Below, in pieces: positions 16,763 through 25,958 of a stretch of DNA of 64,000 nt (its first letter is position 1; each line of letters opens with the position of its first letter). Source of the stretch: Sphingomonas carotinifaciens (GTDB lineage: Bacteria; Pseudomonadota; Alphaproteobacteria; Sphingomonadales; Sphingomonadaceae). The stretch is from the NCBI RefSeq assembly GCF_009789535.1, contig NZ_WSUT01000007.1:137468-201467 (forward strand), given 5' to 3'. Under the pieces are notes generated by a model. That model made no database searches, was not told the origin of the DNA, and saw only the letters and a list, made by a program, of their open reading frames with translations. Made by a program: the position numbers and the translations under genes.

Positions 16763-18144
16763 CAGCCCGCCTCCGCCGAGGTCACCGCCGCTCTCAGGCG
16801 CAAGACAGGCCGTTCCGCCGCATAGAAGAGGATTACCATCATCGACCACGCCGGTAGTGCGGTCCAGGTGATCGCGGAAAGGAGAGCCTGCGGCGTATTG
16901 CCGAGCAGCGAAGATACAGCGCCGATCAGTGCGGGGGCGATGCCGCCGACGATGCCGGCCGCGATTGTCCAGATCGCGAGGAAGCGGGCACGCATCGCGC
17001 TCGGCACCATGTCCTGGAGCACGGTTGGGAGAAGCGATCCGACCGCCGCGCTGGAAGCCATGAAGATGACGAACAGGATGAAACCACCGGCAGCGCGAGA
17101 GATGAATTGAAGCGCGAAGAGCGCAGGCAGGGCTGGCAGGGCGGCACGCCAAGCCAGCCGGACGGCGATAACGCTGACGGGCTCCGACGCGGCCAGTAGG
17201 GTGCGCTTCAACAGCATAGAGGTCAGGCCGGTGCCGGCCAGGGTGCCGAGCGCAAGGCCGACACCGACGCCTACGCCATTTGCCAACGGACTAGCGCCAA
17301 ACAGGCGCGTGCTCGCCGTCGGAATCCAAATCAGCGCACCGCTGCTGGCGAGCATGAAGAGCAGGAAGGCACCCACGATGAGGACGACGGGACGCCGTTG
17401 GACGGCAAGGTGCGTGAGCAGCGGCGATCCGAGTCGCTGTAGCGCTACGGGCTGGCGGCGATCCATTCGCACGCAGGCCAGCAGCGCGATCAGCAGCGGT
17501 GCGGAGCATCCAACGATGGCGAAGGCCAGCCGCCACGCGGCCGTCGAACTCGATCCGACCGGCATTGCGATTTTCGCGCCCTCTACGCCCGAAGCCAACG
17601 CGCCGCCAATTATGTAGACGACGGACGCGCCGAGCAGGCCGGCCATGTAGAAGACAAGGTTCGCGGTAAGGCGACGTCGACCGGTGAACAGGTCGGGAAT
17701 TACCGCGAGAACGACCGGTCCGAGACCGGCTTCCGCAATGCCGATCAGCGCAGTCGCCCCGAACAACTGCCACATTCCATCGGCGTACCCACATACCAGC
17801 GCGCCCGTCGCCCACACGAGGATGCACGCTCCGAGCATGATGCGGCGGTCGTAACGATCTGCGAGCCACGCGATCGGATAAGCGCACAGGAGTGACGCGC
17901 CGGCAAAACCGATCCCCAGCGTCACGCCGAGGTTGCGATCGGAAAGCCGGAGGTCCGCCGCGATCGCGGGTGCGAGAAGCGAGAGCATCTGACGCCCGAG
18001 CAGCGTGAGCAGCGTGACAGCGAGGAGGACGCCGAGTGCAAACCAGGCACGCGGCGGCGTCGTATCCGCCTCATCACCCGGCGCAGGGGCTGCCGGCTCG
18101 CAGACGGTCTCATTCGTTACGTTCAAGCGCGCCCCCTCGGGCAT
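16759..18144 (-). CDS. MFS transporter
   Basis: 461 residues from ATG 18144; the longer frame adds a non-hydrophobic leader. About twelve hydrophobic segments. The major-facilitator signature loop between helices 2 and 3 is visible as WLADRYDRRIML, and the helix-4/5 region is AEAGLGPVVLAVIPDLF, similar to the spinster-like/sugar-phosphate antiporter branch. The substrate cannot be read from the sequence. Coupled to the YitT-family gene downstream. Confidence 0.85.
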   Translation of the reverse strand: MPEGARLNVTNETVCEPAAPAPGDEADTTPPRAWFALGVLLAVTLLTLLGRQMLSLLAPAIAADLRLSDRNLGVTLGIGFAGASLLCAYPIAWLADRYDRRIMLGACILVWATGALVCGYADGMWQLFGATALIGIAEAGLGPVVLAVIPDLFTGRRRLTANLVFYMAGLLGASVVYIIGGALASGVEGAKIAMPVGSSSTAAWRLAFAIVGCSAPLLIALLACVRMDRRQPVALQRLGSPLLTHLAVQRRPVVLIVGAFLLFMLASSGALIWIPTASTRLFGASPLANGVGVGVGLALGTLAGTGLTSMLLKRTLLAASEPVSVIAVRLAWRAALPALPALFALQFISRAAGGFILFVIFMASSAAVGSLLPTVLQDMVPSAMRARFLAIWTIAAGIVGGIAPALIGAVSSLLGNTPQALLSAITWTALPAWSMMVILFYAAERPVLRLRAAVTSAEAGW

Positions 18145-18239
18145 GCCAAACCCGCAGATGGATCGCCTGCGGTTATGGCAGTAAAACGCGGGCGTGGCGA
18201 TCCGGAGCGTCGAAGAGCGTCGACGAACGGCGATATACC

Positions 18240-20243
18240 CTAACGCTCCTTCTTCAGATATTTGTCGAACCACGCCACCGTGCGCACGGCCGCGTCGATC
18301 TGGTTCTCCCGCTTTACGAAGCCGTGCCCCTCCTCGGGGTAGAACTTCGCGTCGACGATGCGTCCGTTATCCTTCAGCACCTTCACCATCTGCTCCGCCT
18401 CGAAAGCGGGGACACGAATGTCGTTGGTGCCCTGGAGAACCAGGAGCGGCGCCTTAGCGTCGCGCAGGTAGGTCATCGGACTTGTGCGCTTGTAGACTTC
18501 GGGATCAATAGCCGGATCGCCCAGCAGAGCGGTTACGTACTCACGGAGCGCCGGCGACGCGCGTTCGCGCATCGTTTTCCAATCGACGATCCCGTACTGC
18601 GCCACGGCCGCCGCCCAGAAGTCGGGCATGCGGCCGATCGCCATCGCTGTCATGAAGCCGCCGTAGGAGCCGCCCGTGATTCCGATCTTCTTGGGATCGG
18701 CGTAGCCCGATGCGATCAGCAGCTTCGCTGCCGCGGCTTCGTCCTCGAGGTCGCGCCCGCCCAGGTCCTTTCGGTTCGCGATCTCGAACGCGCGGCCGTA
18801 GCCGGTCGAGCCGCGCGGATTGGGCGCGATCACAATGTATCCCCGCGACGAAAGAGCGGTGGCGAGGCGGTCGAACTCGTCGGTCGTCTGATAGGTGGGG
18901 CCGCCATGCGGCATGACCACGACCGGGGCCGAGCCGTCCCGCTTCAAATTCCACGGCATCCAGAGGATGGCGCTGACCACCGTGCCGTCTGCACTCTTGT
19001 AGTTGACGACGCTGGTGCGGGGCAGCGCGTCCGGGTCGATGCTCGCGAGGCTTAAACGGGTCAGTCGCGTCGTTTGACCGGTCGTTAGATCATGGGTCCA
19101 GTAGTCGAAGGGTGCCGACCCTGAAGAATGGGGGAACAGGAGCTGATGACCATCGGGGGAGAAGGCCGGCAGCAGGCCGAAAGGATCGCTGACCCGGCCA
19201 TCGGGAAGCGCCAGCCGCCTTGCGCGCTTCGCGGCAACGTCGAAGACATAGACTTCGTCGCGGCCGTTCACATTGGCGCTGGCAACAACCGACCGACCAT
19301 CGGGCGAGAACACGCCCGCGACCTGCGGCCAAGGCCCAGGGTTCACCGCCGCGCGCTGTCCACTGGCTAGATCGAGGACGACGGCTTGCCGCAACCCTGC
19401 CGCGTTCTCGCTGGTGAGCGACAGCAGTTTTCCGTCCGGCGAAACCGCGGTCAGCGCCTCAAATGGCGCCTGCGCTCCACCCGCGATCTGCTTCGCCTTG
19501 CCGGTAGAGACCTCAACACGCCAGACGGAGCTGTTCGCCAGCGAGTTCGGCATCCGATTGGCATAGACGTAACGCCCATCGGGGCTGAAACCCTTGGGCA
19601 ACCAGTAGACTGCCTCTTTGTCGTCCGTCAGCACGCGAACCTTGCGTGTCCTGAGGTCGATCACCGCCAAATTACTGGTAGCGGAGGTCTTCTCCCGCGT
19701 ATTGAAGGCGAGCAGCCTGGAGTCCATTGAGACGGCGAACGGTCCGCTCTCCGTCACCTCTGCCGTCGAAGTCAGGTTGACCGCCTCTCCGCCGTTCGCA
19801 GGAATGGCGAAGATGTCGTAGATCTCAGCTCCGCCCTTGTCGGAGGCGTAAACGATCGTCTTCCCGTCCGGCGTTGCTATTGGGAAGAAGGACTTGTCCT
19901 CCGACTGCTGGAGCTGGAGGGGAAAGCCGCCCCCCTTGGGAACGCGCCACAGATTTATGCGACCGGTGATGTCGGGCGCCATTAGGACCTGTCCGTCCGG
20001 CAGCCAGCTGGCGAAGTAGCTGGAGCGGGTGAAGAAGAGGTCGGCGACCGGCACGGGCCTGGCGTCCGCCTTCGCAGGCGACGTCAGGCTACGCGGATCG
20101 GTCAGCGTCCTTGCCGGCGTACCCGTGAGCACGGCCGTACCTGGACGGTCCGGGTTCAACCGGTCGGTCTGAGCGAAGGTCGGCGCCGCAAGCGCGCACA
20201 CACCCATCATTAGGACAGCGCGAGAGGTCGCGAGCCGGTTCAT
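18240..20243 (-). CDS. S9-family prolyl oligopeptidase / acylaminoacyl-peptidase, exported
   Basis: 667 residues. A signal peptide (about 24 residues, ending T-F-A-Q) directs it to the periplasm. Residues about 40-400 are WD40/beta-propeller-like repeats with several S-P-D-G turns. The C-terminal alpha/beta-hydrolase has the nucleophile Ser526 in G-G-S-Y-G-G, Asp608 in T-N-D-I-R-V-P and His640 in E-G-H-G-F. The ATG shares one base with the stop of the upstream TonB receptor gene (TGATG), so the pair is translationally coupled. Probably cleaves small peptides taken up by that receptor. Confidence 0.92.
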   Translation of the reverse strand: MNRLATSRAVLMMGVCALAAPTFAQTDRLNPDRPGTAVLTGTPARTLTDPRSLTSPAKADARPVPVADLFFTRSSYFASWLPDGQVLMAPDITGRINLWRVPKGGGFPLQLQQSEDKSFFPIATPDGKTIVYASDKGGAEIYDIFAIPANGGEAVNLTSTAEVTESGPFAVSMDSRLLAFNTREKTSATSNLAVIDLRTRKVRVLTDDKEAVYWLPKGFSPDGRYVYANRMPNSLANSSVWRVEVSTGKAKQIAGGAQAPFEALTAVSPDGKLLSLTSENAAGLRQAVVLDLASGQRAAVNPGPWPQVAGVFSPDGRSVVASANVNGRDEVYVFDVAAKRARRLALPDGRVSDPFGLLPAFSPDGHQLLFPHSSGSAPFDYWTHDLTTGQTTRLTRLSLASIDPDALPRTSVVNYKSADGTVVSAILWMPWNLKRDGSAPVVVMPHGGPTYQTTDEFDRLATALSSRGYIVIAPNPRGSTGYGRAFEIANRKDLGGRDLEDEAAAAKLLIASGYADPKKIGITGGSYGGFMTAMAIGRMPDFWAAAVAQYGIVDWKTMRERASPALREYVTALLGDPAIDPEVYKRTSPMTYLRDAKAPLLVLQGTNDIRVPAFEAEQMVKVLKDNGRIVDAKFYPEEGHGFVKRENQIDAAVRTVAWFDKYLKKER

Positions 20244-22372
20244 CAGCGCACCGACCCGCCGAAGCGTGCGGTCAGCTCCAGGCCGATGGTGCGCGGCCGC
20301 GTGCGCACGGCGATGATGTCGTTGAGGGTCGCCGTGAGCGGCGTCACCGTGCGGAAGCTCAGCGCCCCCCTTTCGTTGGTGAGATTGTCAACGAACGCCG
20401 CGATCGACAGGTTGGCGAGATCGAAGCCGATCCTAGCATCGACGAGGTCGATGGTGTCACCCGCCCGATAGATCGAGAAGGTCTGGTTGGTACGCGGAGA
20501 GCTATGCTGCCAACCCACTCGGCCGAAGGCGGCCACAGCTTCGCTGATGTTGGTCCGGTAATCGGCCGAGGCATTCGCCGTGAACTTGGCGACATCGTCG
20601 ACCGGCGTACCATCGACGATCCCCGTGCCAGCGACTGCGCCGGTATATTCGGCATCGTTGTAGGCACCACTGGCGCTGAGACTGAGGCCCCTGAACGGGC
20701 GCACCACGGCGCTGAGCTCGACGCCCTTAGTGTGGGTGCCGTTCGAGTTGATAAGGCCGTTGAAGCCGGTGGTGCCGATCGGGAAGCGGACGGTGACGTC
20801 ATTCCAGTCGGTGTAGTAGACGGCGCCCTCCACGGTGAGAAGGCGATCGAACAGATCGGCCTTGGCGCCTACCTCGTAGGTCCAGAGATAATCCTGCTTC
20901 AATGTGGCGGGCAGAGTGATCCCCGAGATGCCGGCCAGCGCCACAGCAGTGAGTGGCTGGAGCTGGCCAGGGCGGAAGCCTTTCGCGGCGCTTGCATAGA
21001 TAGTGCTGCGGTCGCTTGGATGCCACGCGACGCTGAACCGCGGATTCCAGCTCATGTACGTGTCTTCAGGCTTAGCCGTCCCGACCGTACCCGTGAACTC
21101 GGTTCCGCTCCGCTTCTCCTCATAGTACCGCAGGCCGGCGGTCAGGTCGACGTTGAGGGAAGGCAGCTCATAGGTAGCCTCGCCGAACACAGCCTTGGCA
21201 TCGGATTTGGTGCGATCCCGGCTGTCGAGCCCGAATAGCGCGAAAACCGTCGCATCCTGCCGGAGCGCGTTGCGGAGATAGCCGCCGATCGTCCACTGCA
21301 AACGACCTGAGCCGTTCGATGACAGACGAACCTCATGGGAATCGACGTCGATGCCGATCGGAGCCGTGATGGTGCCGCCCAGGTACGTGCCCGATTGGAT
21401 CGAATCGAAGCTATTGTGAGCGTACCCGTAGAACAGCGCTGCACCGCCGAAGTCGTAACGTGCCGTAGCGCCGTAGAGCTCGTATCGGGTACTCGCCCCG
21501 AGCGTCAGCGCGAGAGACTGGTTGCCCTCATCGGTCGCCTGGTTGTTGCCGCCGGGCAGATCGGCGCGATATTTCCAGTAACTACCGGTGATCGACAGGC
21601 GGTCGGTGGGGTCGAAACGCGCTTTCGCACGGAAGGTGGTGAAGTCCTGCTTGTTGACGTTGCTAGTGCCGGCGGTCGGATTGTCGATCCAGCCATCGAA
21701 GTGCTCGGCGGTGCCCGCAACACGGACCGCGAGCACCCCGGGAATGATGGGGGCGTTGAACGCGCCCTTGATGCCCCGGTTCGTACCGCCATCCTCGGTC
21801 GAGGACAGGAACGAGGTGCCCTTCGCTTCCCATTCGTTCAGGTCGGCGCCCTTCGTTAGGATGCGGACCGTGCCGCCCATCGAGCCCTCGCCAAACAGGG
21901 TGCCTTGCGGCCCGCGCAGAACCTCGACGCGGTCGAGATCCCAGGCGCGGACGTCCGGCGAGATCGGCACGGTGACGCCGGTGAAGGGTAGATCGTCGAG
22001 ATAATAGCCGTTCTCGTTCGCGCCGAGCGAGGTCGAGATGCCGCGGATGGTGATCTTCTGCTGACCGTTGCCCTGATCGTAGATGCCGACGCCTGGCGCC
22101 TCTTGCAGGAAGTCGGCGAGATTGTCCGCACCGCGCCGCTCAAGCGTCTCGCCCGTCACGGCTGACAACGCGATCGGCACGTCCAGGGCTCGCTCCTCGC
22201 GCTTCCGTGCAGTGACCACGATGTCGTCCGGCGCGCCGGCCGATGTACTGACGGGTTGGTTCCGCTCGGCCTGAGTGGCGCCTGCCTGCGCGAAAGCGGG
22301 CGACGCGAGGGTCAGCAGGAGCACACTCGCCGAGCACGACGCCATCATCCGGGTTTTGGACATCAATTTCAT
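20243..22372 (-). CDS. TonB-dependent outer membrane receptor
   Basis: 709 residues. Signal peptide of about 28 residues ending F-A-Q. A TonB-box-like D-D-I-V-V-T-A near residue 49 is followed by the plug domain (LERRGADNLADFLQEAPGV, then QKITIRGIS and the LRGPQGTLFGEGSMGG signature) and then a long beta-barrel ending in an aromatic/charged strand. The type resembles the sphingomonad CirA/FecA-like receptors for unknown substrates. Pairing with an S9 peptidase suggests a peptide or peptide-derived ligand (inference). Divergent from a TetR regulator. Confidence 0.92.
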   Translation of the reverse strand: MKLMSKTRMMASCSASVLLLTLASPAFAQAGATQAERNQPVSTSAGAPDDIVVTARKREERALDVPIALSAVTGETLERRGADNLADFLQEAPGVGIYDQGNGQQKITIRGISTSLGANENGYYLDDLPFTGVTVPISPDVRAWDLDRVEVLRGPQGTLFGEGSMGGTVRILTKGADLNEWEAKGTSFLSSTEDGGTNRGIKGAFNAPIIPGVLAVRVAGTAEHFDGWIDNPTAGTSNVNKQDFTTFRAKARFDPTDRLSITGSYWKYRADLPGGNNQATDEGNQSLALTLGASTRYELYGATARYDFGGAALFYGYAHNSFDSIQSGTYLGGTITAPIGIDVDSHEVRLSSNGSGRLQWTIGGYLRNALRQDATVFALFGLDSRDRTKSDAKAVFGEATYELPSLNVDLTAGLRYYEEKRSGTEFTGTVGTAKPEDTYMSWNPRFSVAWHPSDRSTIYASAAKGFRPGQLQPLTAVALAGISGITLPATLKQDYLWTYEVGAKADLFDRLLTVEGAVYYTDWNDVTVRFPIGTTGFNGLINSNGTHTKGVELSAVVRPFRGLSLSASGAYNDAEYTGAVAGTGIVDGTPVDDVAKFTANASADYRTNISEAVAAFGRVGWQHSSPRTNQTFSIYRAGDTIDLVDARIGFDLANLSIAAFVDNLTNERGALSFRTVTPLTATLNDIIAVRTRPRTIGLELTARFGGSVR

Positions 22373-22550
22373 TACCTACCCCCTCCTCGACGCGTCTCGC
22401 GTCTCGCGTCTATGCGATGGCGTCGCAACGATGGAGCAGCCGCCACCATCAAGAAGGTGCGAAACCAATAAAAGAGATGGTGCGCTCGGTTTTTTATTTT
22501 AGCAAGCATCTTTTTAGGGCAGAACGGCAAAGTCGCGGGTAGAGGGTATT
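22373..22550. promoter_or_regulatory. divergent promoter region, TonB receptor / TetR regulator
   Basis: 178 bases between outward-reading genes. A 7-base unit GCGTCTC is repeated almost three times in tandem at 22392-22411, in the leader of the receptor gene. An AT-rich block at 22485-22515 probably holds promoter elements. It contains an imperfect inverted arrangement (AAAAGAGATG near 22469, CATCTTTTT near 22508) that could be a TetR operator. No site is certain. Confidence 0.4.
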
Positions 22551-23150
22551 ATGCCGAAGCGGGATGAGGCTTACATGCGCGCGCAGCGCGACGGGATCGC
22601 TCGGGCGGCGCTCGGCGTGCTGCTAGAGAAGGGCGTCGCCAACACATCGCAGCGGGACATCTGCAGCGCCGCCGGTGTCTCCGTCGGGGCGCTCTACACC
22701 CACTTTGCGACCATCGAGGAGGTCGTCGTCGCCGCCTGCACCTTGGGGAACGAGGAGTTGCCTCCCCTTAAAACGTGCGAGACGTGGGATGAGTATGTCG
22801 AATTTAATGTCGCCAACGTCTATGATTCTCGCGTAGCCGACGCCGCACGGCGCATCCGCCTCGCATTCGAATTCGCAGCGAAGATCGTGACGATGGATAA
22901 AGCGCCGGCTGGCGTCGCTGCGATCCACGACATACAGAACAACTACATCCGAGATCAGCTACAACGTTCGTTCGACCGCGGGGAGATCAGCCTTCCGCTT
23001 GGTTTGGCAACGACGACCATGATTCACGTCCAGGCTCTCGTAGGCGCCTCCACTCAGCTCGCAATGAACCCGAGCCTTAATCGAGACCAATGGATTACTT
23101 CCTTGATCCGAAGCCTCGAAATTACAGCCGGCCGCGTGCGCATCCAATAG
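22551..23150 (+). CDS. TetR-family transcriptional regulator
   Basis: 199 residues; ATG 22551 follows GAGGG. The N-terminal helix-turn-helix (residues about 10-55) reads A-A-L-G-V-L-L-E-K-G then TSQRDICSAAGVSVGALYTHF, the classic TetR recognition helix region. The C-terminal ligand-binding half is helical and unassigned. Divergent from the TonB receptor/S9 peptidase operon, which it likely represses. Confidence 0.9.
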   Translation: MPKRDEAYMRAQRDGIARAALGVLLEKGVANTSQRDICSAAGVSVGALYTHFATIEEVVVAACTLGNEELPPLKTCETWDEYVEFNVANVYDSRVADAARRIRLAFEFAAKIVTMDKAPAGVAAIHDIQNNYIRDQLQRSFDRGEISLPLGLATTTMIHVQALVGASTQLAMNPSLNRDQWITSLIRSLEITAGRVRIQ

Positions 23151-23440
23151 CCAAATTTTACGTTCCTAGGCCGCGAAATTCATCGTACGACACTTCCTCA
23201 ACGTATGAAATGCGCACTGGTGGCCGAGGCGTTCTATCGGATACTTGAACGAAAATGCTGAAACGGATGTACTTTCGAGTTGTGACCGCCAAGCTATCGA
23301 AGATGCAAGCCCGTGCGATGCCGCTTATGATTGAGCGACTTCTTTGGGACAAGCGCTTTAACGACCCACAAGCAGACACTCAAGCGCACTGCGCTACGAC
23401 CCACAAATAGCCATTCGTTCATATCGGTTCGCAGTTTTAG
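23151..23440. other. intergenic stretch without a recognised gene
   Basis: 290 bases with no convincing coding frame. CGACCCACAA occurs twice, near 23360 and 23398. A 17-base stretch at 23413 (C-A-T-T-C-G-T-T-C-A-T-R-T-C-G-R-T pattern) recurs near 25831, so part of this may be a dispersed intergenic repeat. Confidence 0.5.
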
Positions 23441-23695
23441 AGTAAGCCCGTCAGACAAGATTTTGCTTTTGTTCTGGATGGGACTGACTCATGGAGGCGT
23501 TACGCCGATCCGCTGAAGGCGATGACCGTGATGGCCGTGATGGCCGTGATGGCCGCGGGCCAGAGCGGCAACCCGGCATCGCCGCACTTCGCCGATCAGA
23601 TTCGGCACCACGCAGAACGCGGGCTGCGCCCGGTATATTTCCATCCCGAAGACCTGAAGGGACATGTCAAGCGCGGCTACCACCCGGGCGGCTGA
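23441..23695 (+). pseudogene. 3' remnant of a penicillin-acylase-family (Ntn-hydrolase) gene
   Basis: This frame is open from an in-frame TAG at 23438-23440 to TGA at 23693-23695 and carries no plausible start of its own. The translation ends with the typical C-terminus of penicillin/acyl-homoserine-lactone acylases: G-Q-S-G-N-P-A-S-P-H-F-A-D-Q, then a short linker, then RPVYFHPEDLKGHV and KRGYHP. The N-terminal several hundred residues are absent, so this is a stub. A 9-base unit CCGTGATGG is repeated three times at 23526-23552, just before the conserved tail. The family call is from memory of the conserved C-terminal motif. Confidence 0.6.
23526..23552 (+). repeat. three tandem copies of a 9-base unit
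   Basis: CCGTGATGG occurs three times without interruption inside the acylase remnant and encodes a repeated V-M-A. It looks like slippage in a gene no longer under selection. Confidence 0.85.
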
Positions 23696-23720
23696 CATCA
23701 GTCCGTGCGGCCCCAGCGCG

Positions 23721-24614
23721 TCACGGCGTCCGGCTTTCCACCGCCGCTCTTTCCAGCTTGTCCTGCGTCCTGGTGTCGAAGTCGCCCGCATCATGGCGCT
23801 CGTGGAGCTGGCTGGCGGGATCGCCCATGATCCGGTTCACCATCCGGCCACGCCGGACTGCCGGTCGCGCGCCGACCAGGTCGGTCCAGCGCAGGACGTT
23901 CTTATATGCGTCCACCTCGAGAAACTCGCCGGCGTCATACACCTGCCCCGTCACGAGCGCGCCGTACCAGGGCCACACCGCCATGTCGGCGATCGAATAG
24001 GCATCGCCCCCGACATATTCGCTCTCGCCCAGGCGTCGGTCCAGGACGTCGAGCTGGCGCTTCGCTTCCATCGCGAAACGGTCGATTGCATATTCGATCT
24101 TCACGGGGGCATAGGCATAGAAATGCCCAAAGCCGCCACCCAGCATCGGCCCGGCACCCATCTGCCAGAATAGCCACGACAGGACCTCGGCGCGCTTTGC
24201 GGCATCGGTCGGGAGGAACGCGCCGAATTTCTCGGCGAGATAGACCAGGATCGATCCCGACTCGAATACCCTGATGGGGTTCGCGCCACTGCGATCGACC
24301 AGCGCGGGGATCTTGGAATTGGGATTGACCTCGACGAAGCCGCTGCCGAACTGGTCCCCCTCCATGATCCTGATCAGCCAGGCATCATATTCGGCCCCCC
24401 TATGACCGGCGGCAAGCAACTCCTCGAGCATCACGGTCACCTTCACGCCGTTAGGCGTCGCGAGCGAATAGAGCTGTAGCGGGTGCTTACCGACCGGTAG
24501 CGCCTTCTCGTGCGTGGCACCGGCGATCGGGCGGTTGATGCTGGAAAAGCGGCCTCCGCCTGACTTGTCCCAGGCCCAGACCTTGGGCGGCGTGTAGTCA
24601 ACGATCTCGTTCAT
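23721..24614 (-). CDS. yghU: YghU-type glutathione S-transferase / disulfide-bond oxidoreductase
   Basis: 297 residues, the length of E. coli YghU. The conserved N-terminal extension (YTPPKVW) is followed by the thioredoxin-fold domain with Y-S-x-x-T-P-N-G-x-K-V-T and the NPNSKIPALVD-E-S-G glutathione-binding loop (ESGSILVYLAEK). A helical C-terminal domain has SIADMAVWPW. Members reduce disulfides using two glutathiones. It lies 46 bases downstream of the amidohydrolase gene in the same direction, so the two may be co-transcribed. Confidence 0.93.
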   Translation of the reverse strand: MNEIVDYTPPKVWAWDKSGGGRFSSINRPIAGATHEKALPVGKHPLQLYSLATPNGVKVTVMLEELLAAGHRGAEYDAWLIRIMEGDQFGSGFVEVNPNSKIPALVDRSGANPIRVFESGSILVYLAEKFGAFLPTDAAKRAEVLSWLFWQMGAGPMLGGGFGHFYAYAPVKIEYAIDRFAMEAKRQLDVLDRRLGESEYVGGDAYSIADMAVWPWYGALVTGQVYDAGEFLEVDAYKNVLRWTDLVGARPAVRRGRMVNRIMGDPASQLHERHDAGDFDTRTQDKLERAAVESRTP

Positions 24615-24660
24615 CAGGCTTCTCCGTAATCTCTGTTGTGCTCCACCGGCATGACCCGCA

Positions 24661-25677
24661 TCAGCCGTTCGACGACAGGCCGGCTAGGAATGCGGCGACA
24701 TTGTTCCCGAGTTCGGCTGCGGCGTATCCGCCTTCCATGACGGTGACGGTCGGCAGGCCCGCTGCCGCAATATGTCTGGCCAGTGCCGCGAAATCGTCGC
24801 GCTGCAGCGCGAAGTGCGAGATCGGGTCGCCGGCATAGGTATCCGCGCCGAAGGACAAGACCAGGAACCGCGTACCGAAGTCCGCGATCGCCGCCAGCGC
24901 ACGGTCGAGTGCGGGGCGATAGGTCCCCCAGCCCGTTCCCCGCGGCAGCGGCAAGTTGAGCGTGGCACCCCGCCCCGCCCCTTCCCCGTCCTCGTCGGGG
25001 TGCCCCCAGTAGAAGGGATAATCGGCAACCGGATCGGCGTGGATCGAGACGAACAGGATCGAGGGATCGGCCAGAAATATATCCTGCGTGCCGTTGCCGT
25101 GATGATAGTCGACGTCGAGGATCGCGACCGGACCCAGTCCCCGCCGGCGCGCTTCGGCTGCGACGATGGCGGCGCTGTTGAGGAAACAATAGCCGCCGCA
25201 GTAATCGCGGCCGGCGTGATGGCCCGGCGGGCGGCACAAGGCGAAGGCGCCGGAAGCGCCCTCGGCGACTGCATCGAGCGCAGTCAGCGCGGACTGCGCC
25301 GACCAATAGGCCGCATCCCAGGTGCCGGCGGCGATCGGCGTCACGGCATCATAGCTGTAACGGCCGAGCCGCGCGTCGATCCGGGTCAGGTCGATCGGAC
25401 GGCGCCCGACAATCGGCCACGCATAGCCGATCGCATCGCCTGTGCGCCCGGCGGCCCGCCAGTCGGCATGTGCGATCTTCAGGAAATCGAGATAGGCGGC
25501 ATCATGCACCGCCAGCAACGGGTCCATGCCGAAGTCCCGCGCAGGTCCGGCCGGCCCGATCGCCGCCAGGATCGCCTCGGCACGCGCCGGCGTTTCCTGA
25601 AACGCGGTCCAGTCGCCGTTGTGCATTTCGCGGGCTGGGGCGTGCGCAAGCTGGCGCCCGTCAAACACGATCTTCAT
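24661..25677 (-). CDS. histone-deacetylase-fold amidohydrolase (acetylpolyamine amidohydrolase-like)
   Basis: 338 residues from ATG 25677 (M-K-I-V-F-D), preferred over upstream frame extensions. The arginase/deacetylase fold is recognised by R-P-P-G-H-H-A-G (general base His pair), the metal-site motif D-V-D-Y-H-H-G-N-G-T and a later SFGADTYAGDP with the third ligand aspartate. Bacterial members of this length and pattern deacetylate acetylated polyamines or related amides. First gene of a probable two-gene unit with yghU. Confidence 0.87.
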   Translation of the reverse strand: MKIVFDGRQLAHAPAREMHNGDWTAFQETPARAEAILAAIGPAGPARDFGMDPLLAVHDAAYLDFLKIAHADWRAAGRTGDAIGYAWPIVGRRPIDLTRIDARLGRYSYDAVTPIAAGTWDAAYWSAQSALTALDAVAEGASGAFALCRPPGHHAGRDYCGGYCFLNSAAIVAAEARRRGLGPVAILDVDYHHGNGTQDIFLADPSILFVSIHADPVADYPFYWGHPDEDGEGAGRGATLNLPLPRGTGWGTYRPALDRALAAIADFGTRFLVLSFGADTYAGDPISHFALQRDDFAALARHIAAAGLPTVTVMEGGYAAAELGNNVAAFLAGLSSNG

Positions 25678-25958
25678 CATCACCGCCCAACGCGCTAATC
25701 CGACCAGAGGCACCATGACGTGCCACCCGCGGGTCCGCCGCCTGCGCGTTACATGCCGTCATTCGGCACGGCGTGACGACCCACATCCGGCCATTCAGGG
25801 CGCCCGAGGCGCTTCCCAGCTTCGGTCATTCGTTCATGTCGATCAATCGGGTCTTCGGCAACGTTGGGTCGGCGATTGGAACGGCAAGGTTTGTGACAAT
25901 CCTGCCGTTCCAAGCGGCTCCGCTGTATGCCGGCTCCGGCTCATAACCTGCCGGTCAG
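25678..25958. other. intergenic region with a hairpin
   Basis: 281 bases with no supported gene. It contains a perfect 11-base inverted repeat (next entry) and a copy of a short motif shared with the 23.4-kb intergenic region. Confidence 0.5.
25876..25913. repeat. inverted repeat / possible transcription terminator
   Basis: TTGGAACGGCA at 25876-25886 pairs with TGCCGTTCCAA at 25903-25913 across a 16-base loop. No T-run follows on either side, so it is a stem-loop rather than a textbook rho-independent terminator. It lies between the starts/ends of two minus-strand genes. Confidence 0.6.

Noticed and set aside
22392-22411. Tandem GCGTCTC units as an iteron or replication origin
   Set aside because: Under three copies, in a gene leader, with no replication gene nearby.
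23491-24173. Plus-strand frames over the yghU region
   Set aside because: Arginine-rich translations antisense to a well conserved glutathione enzyme.
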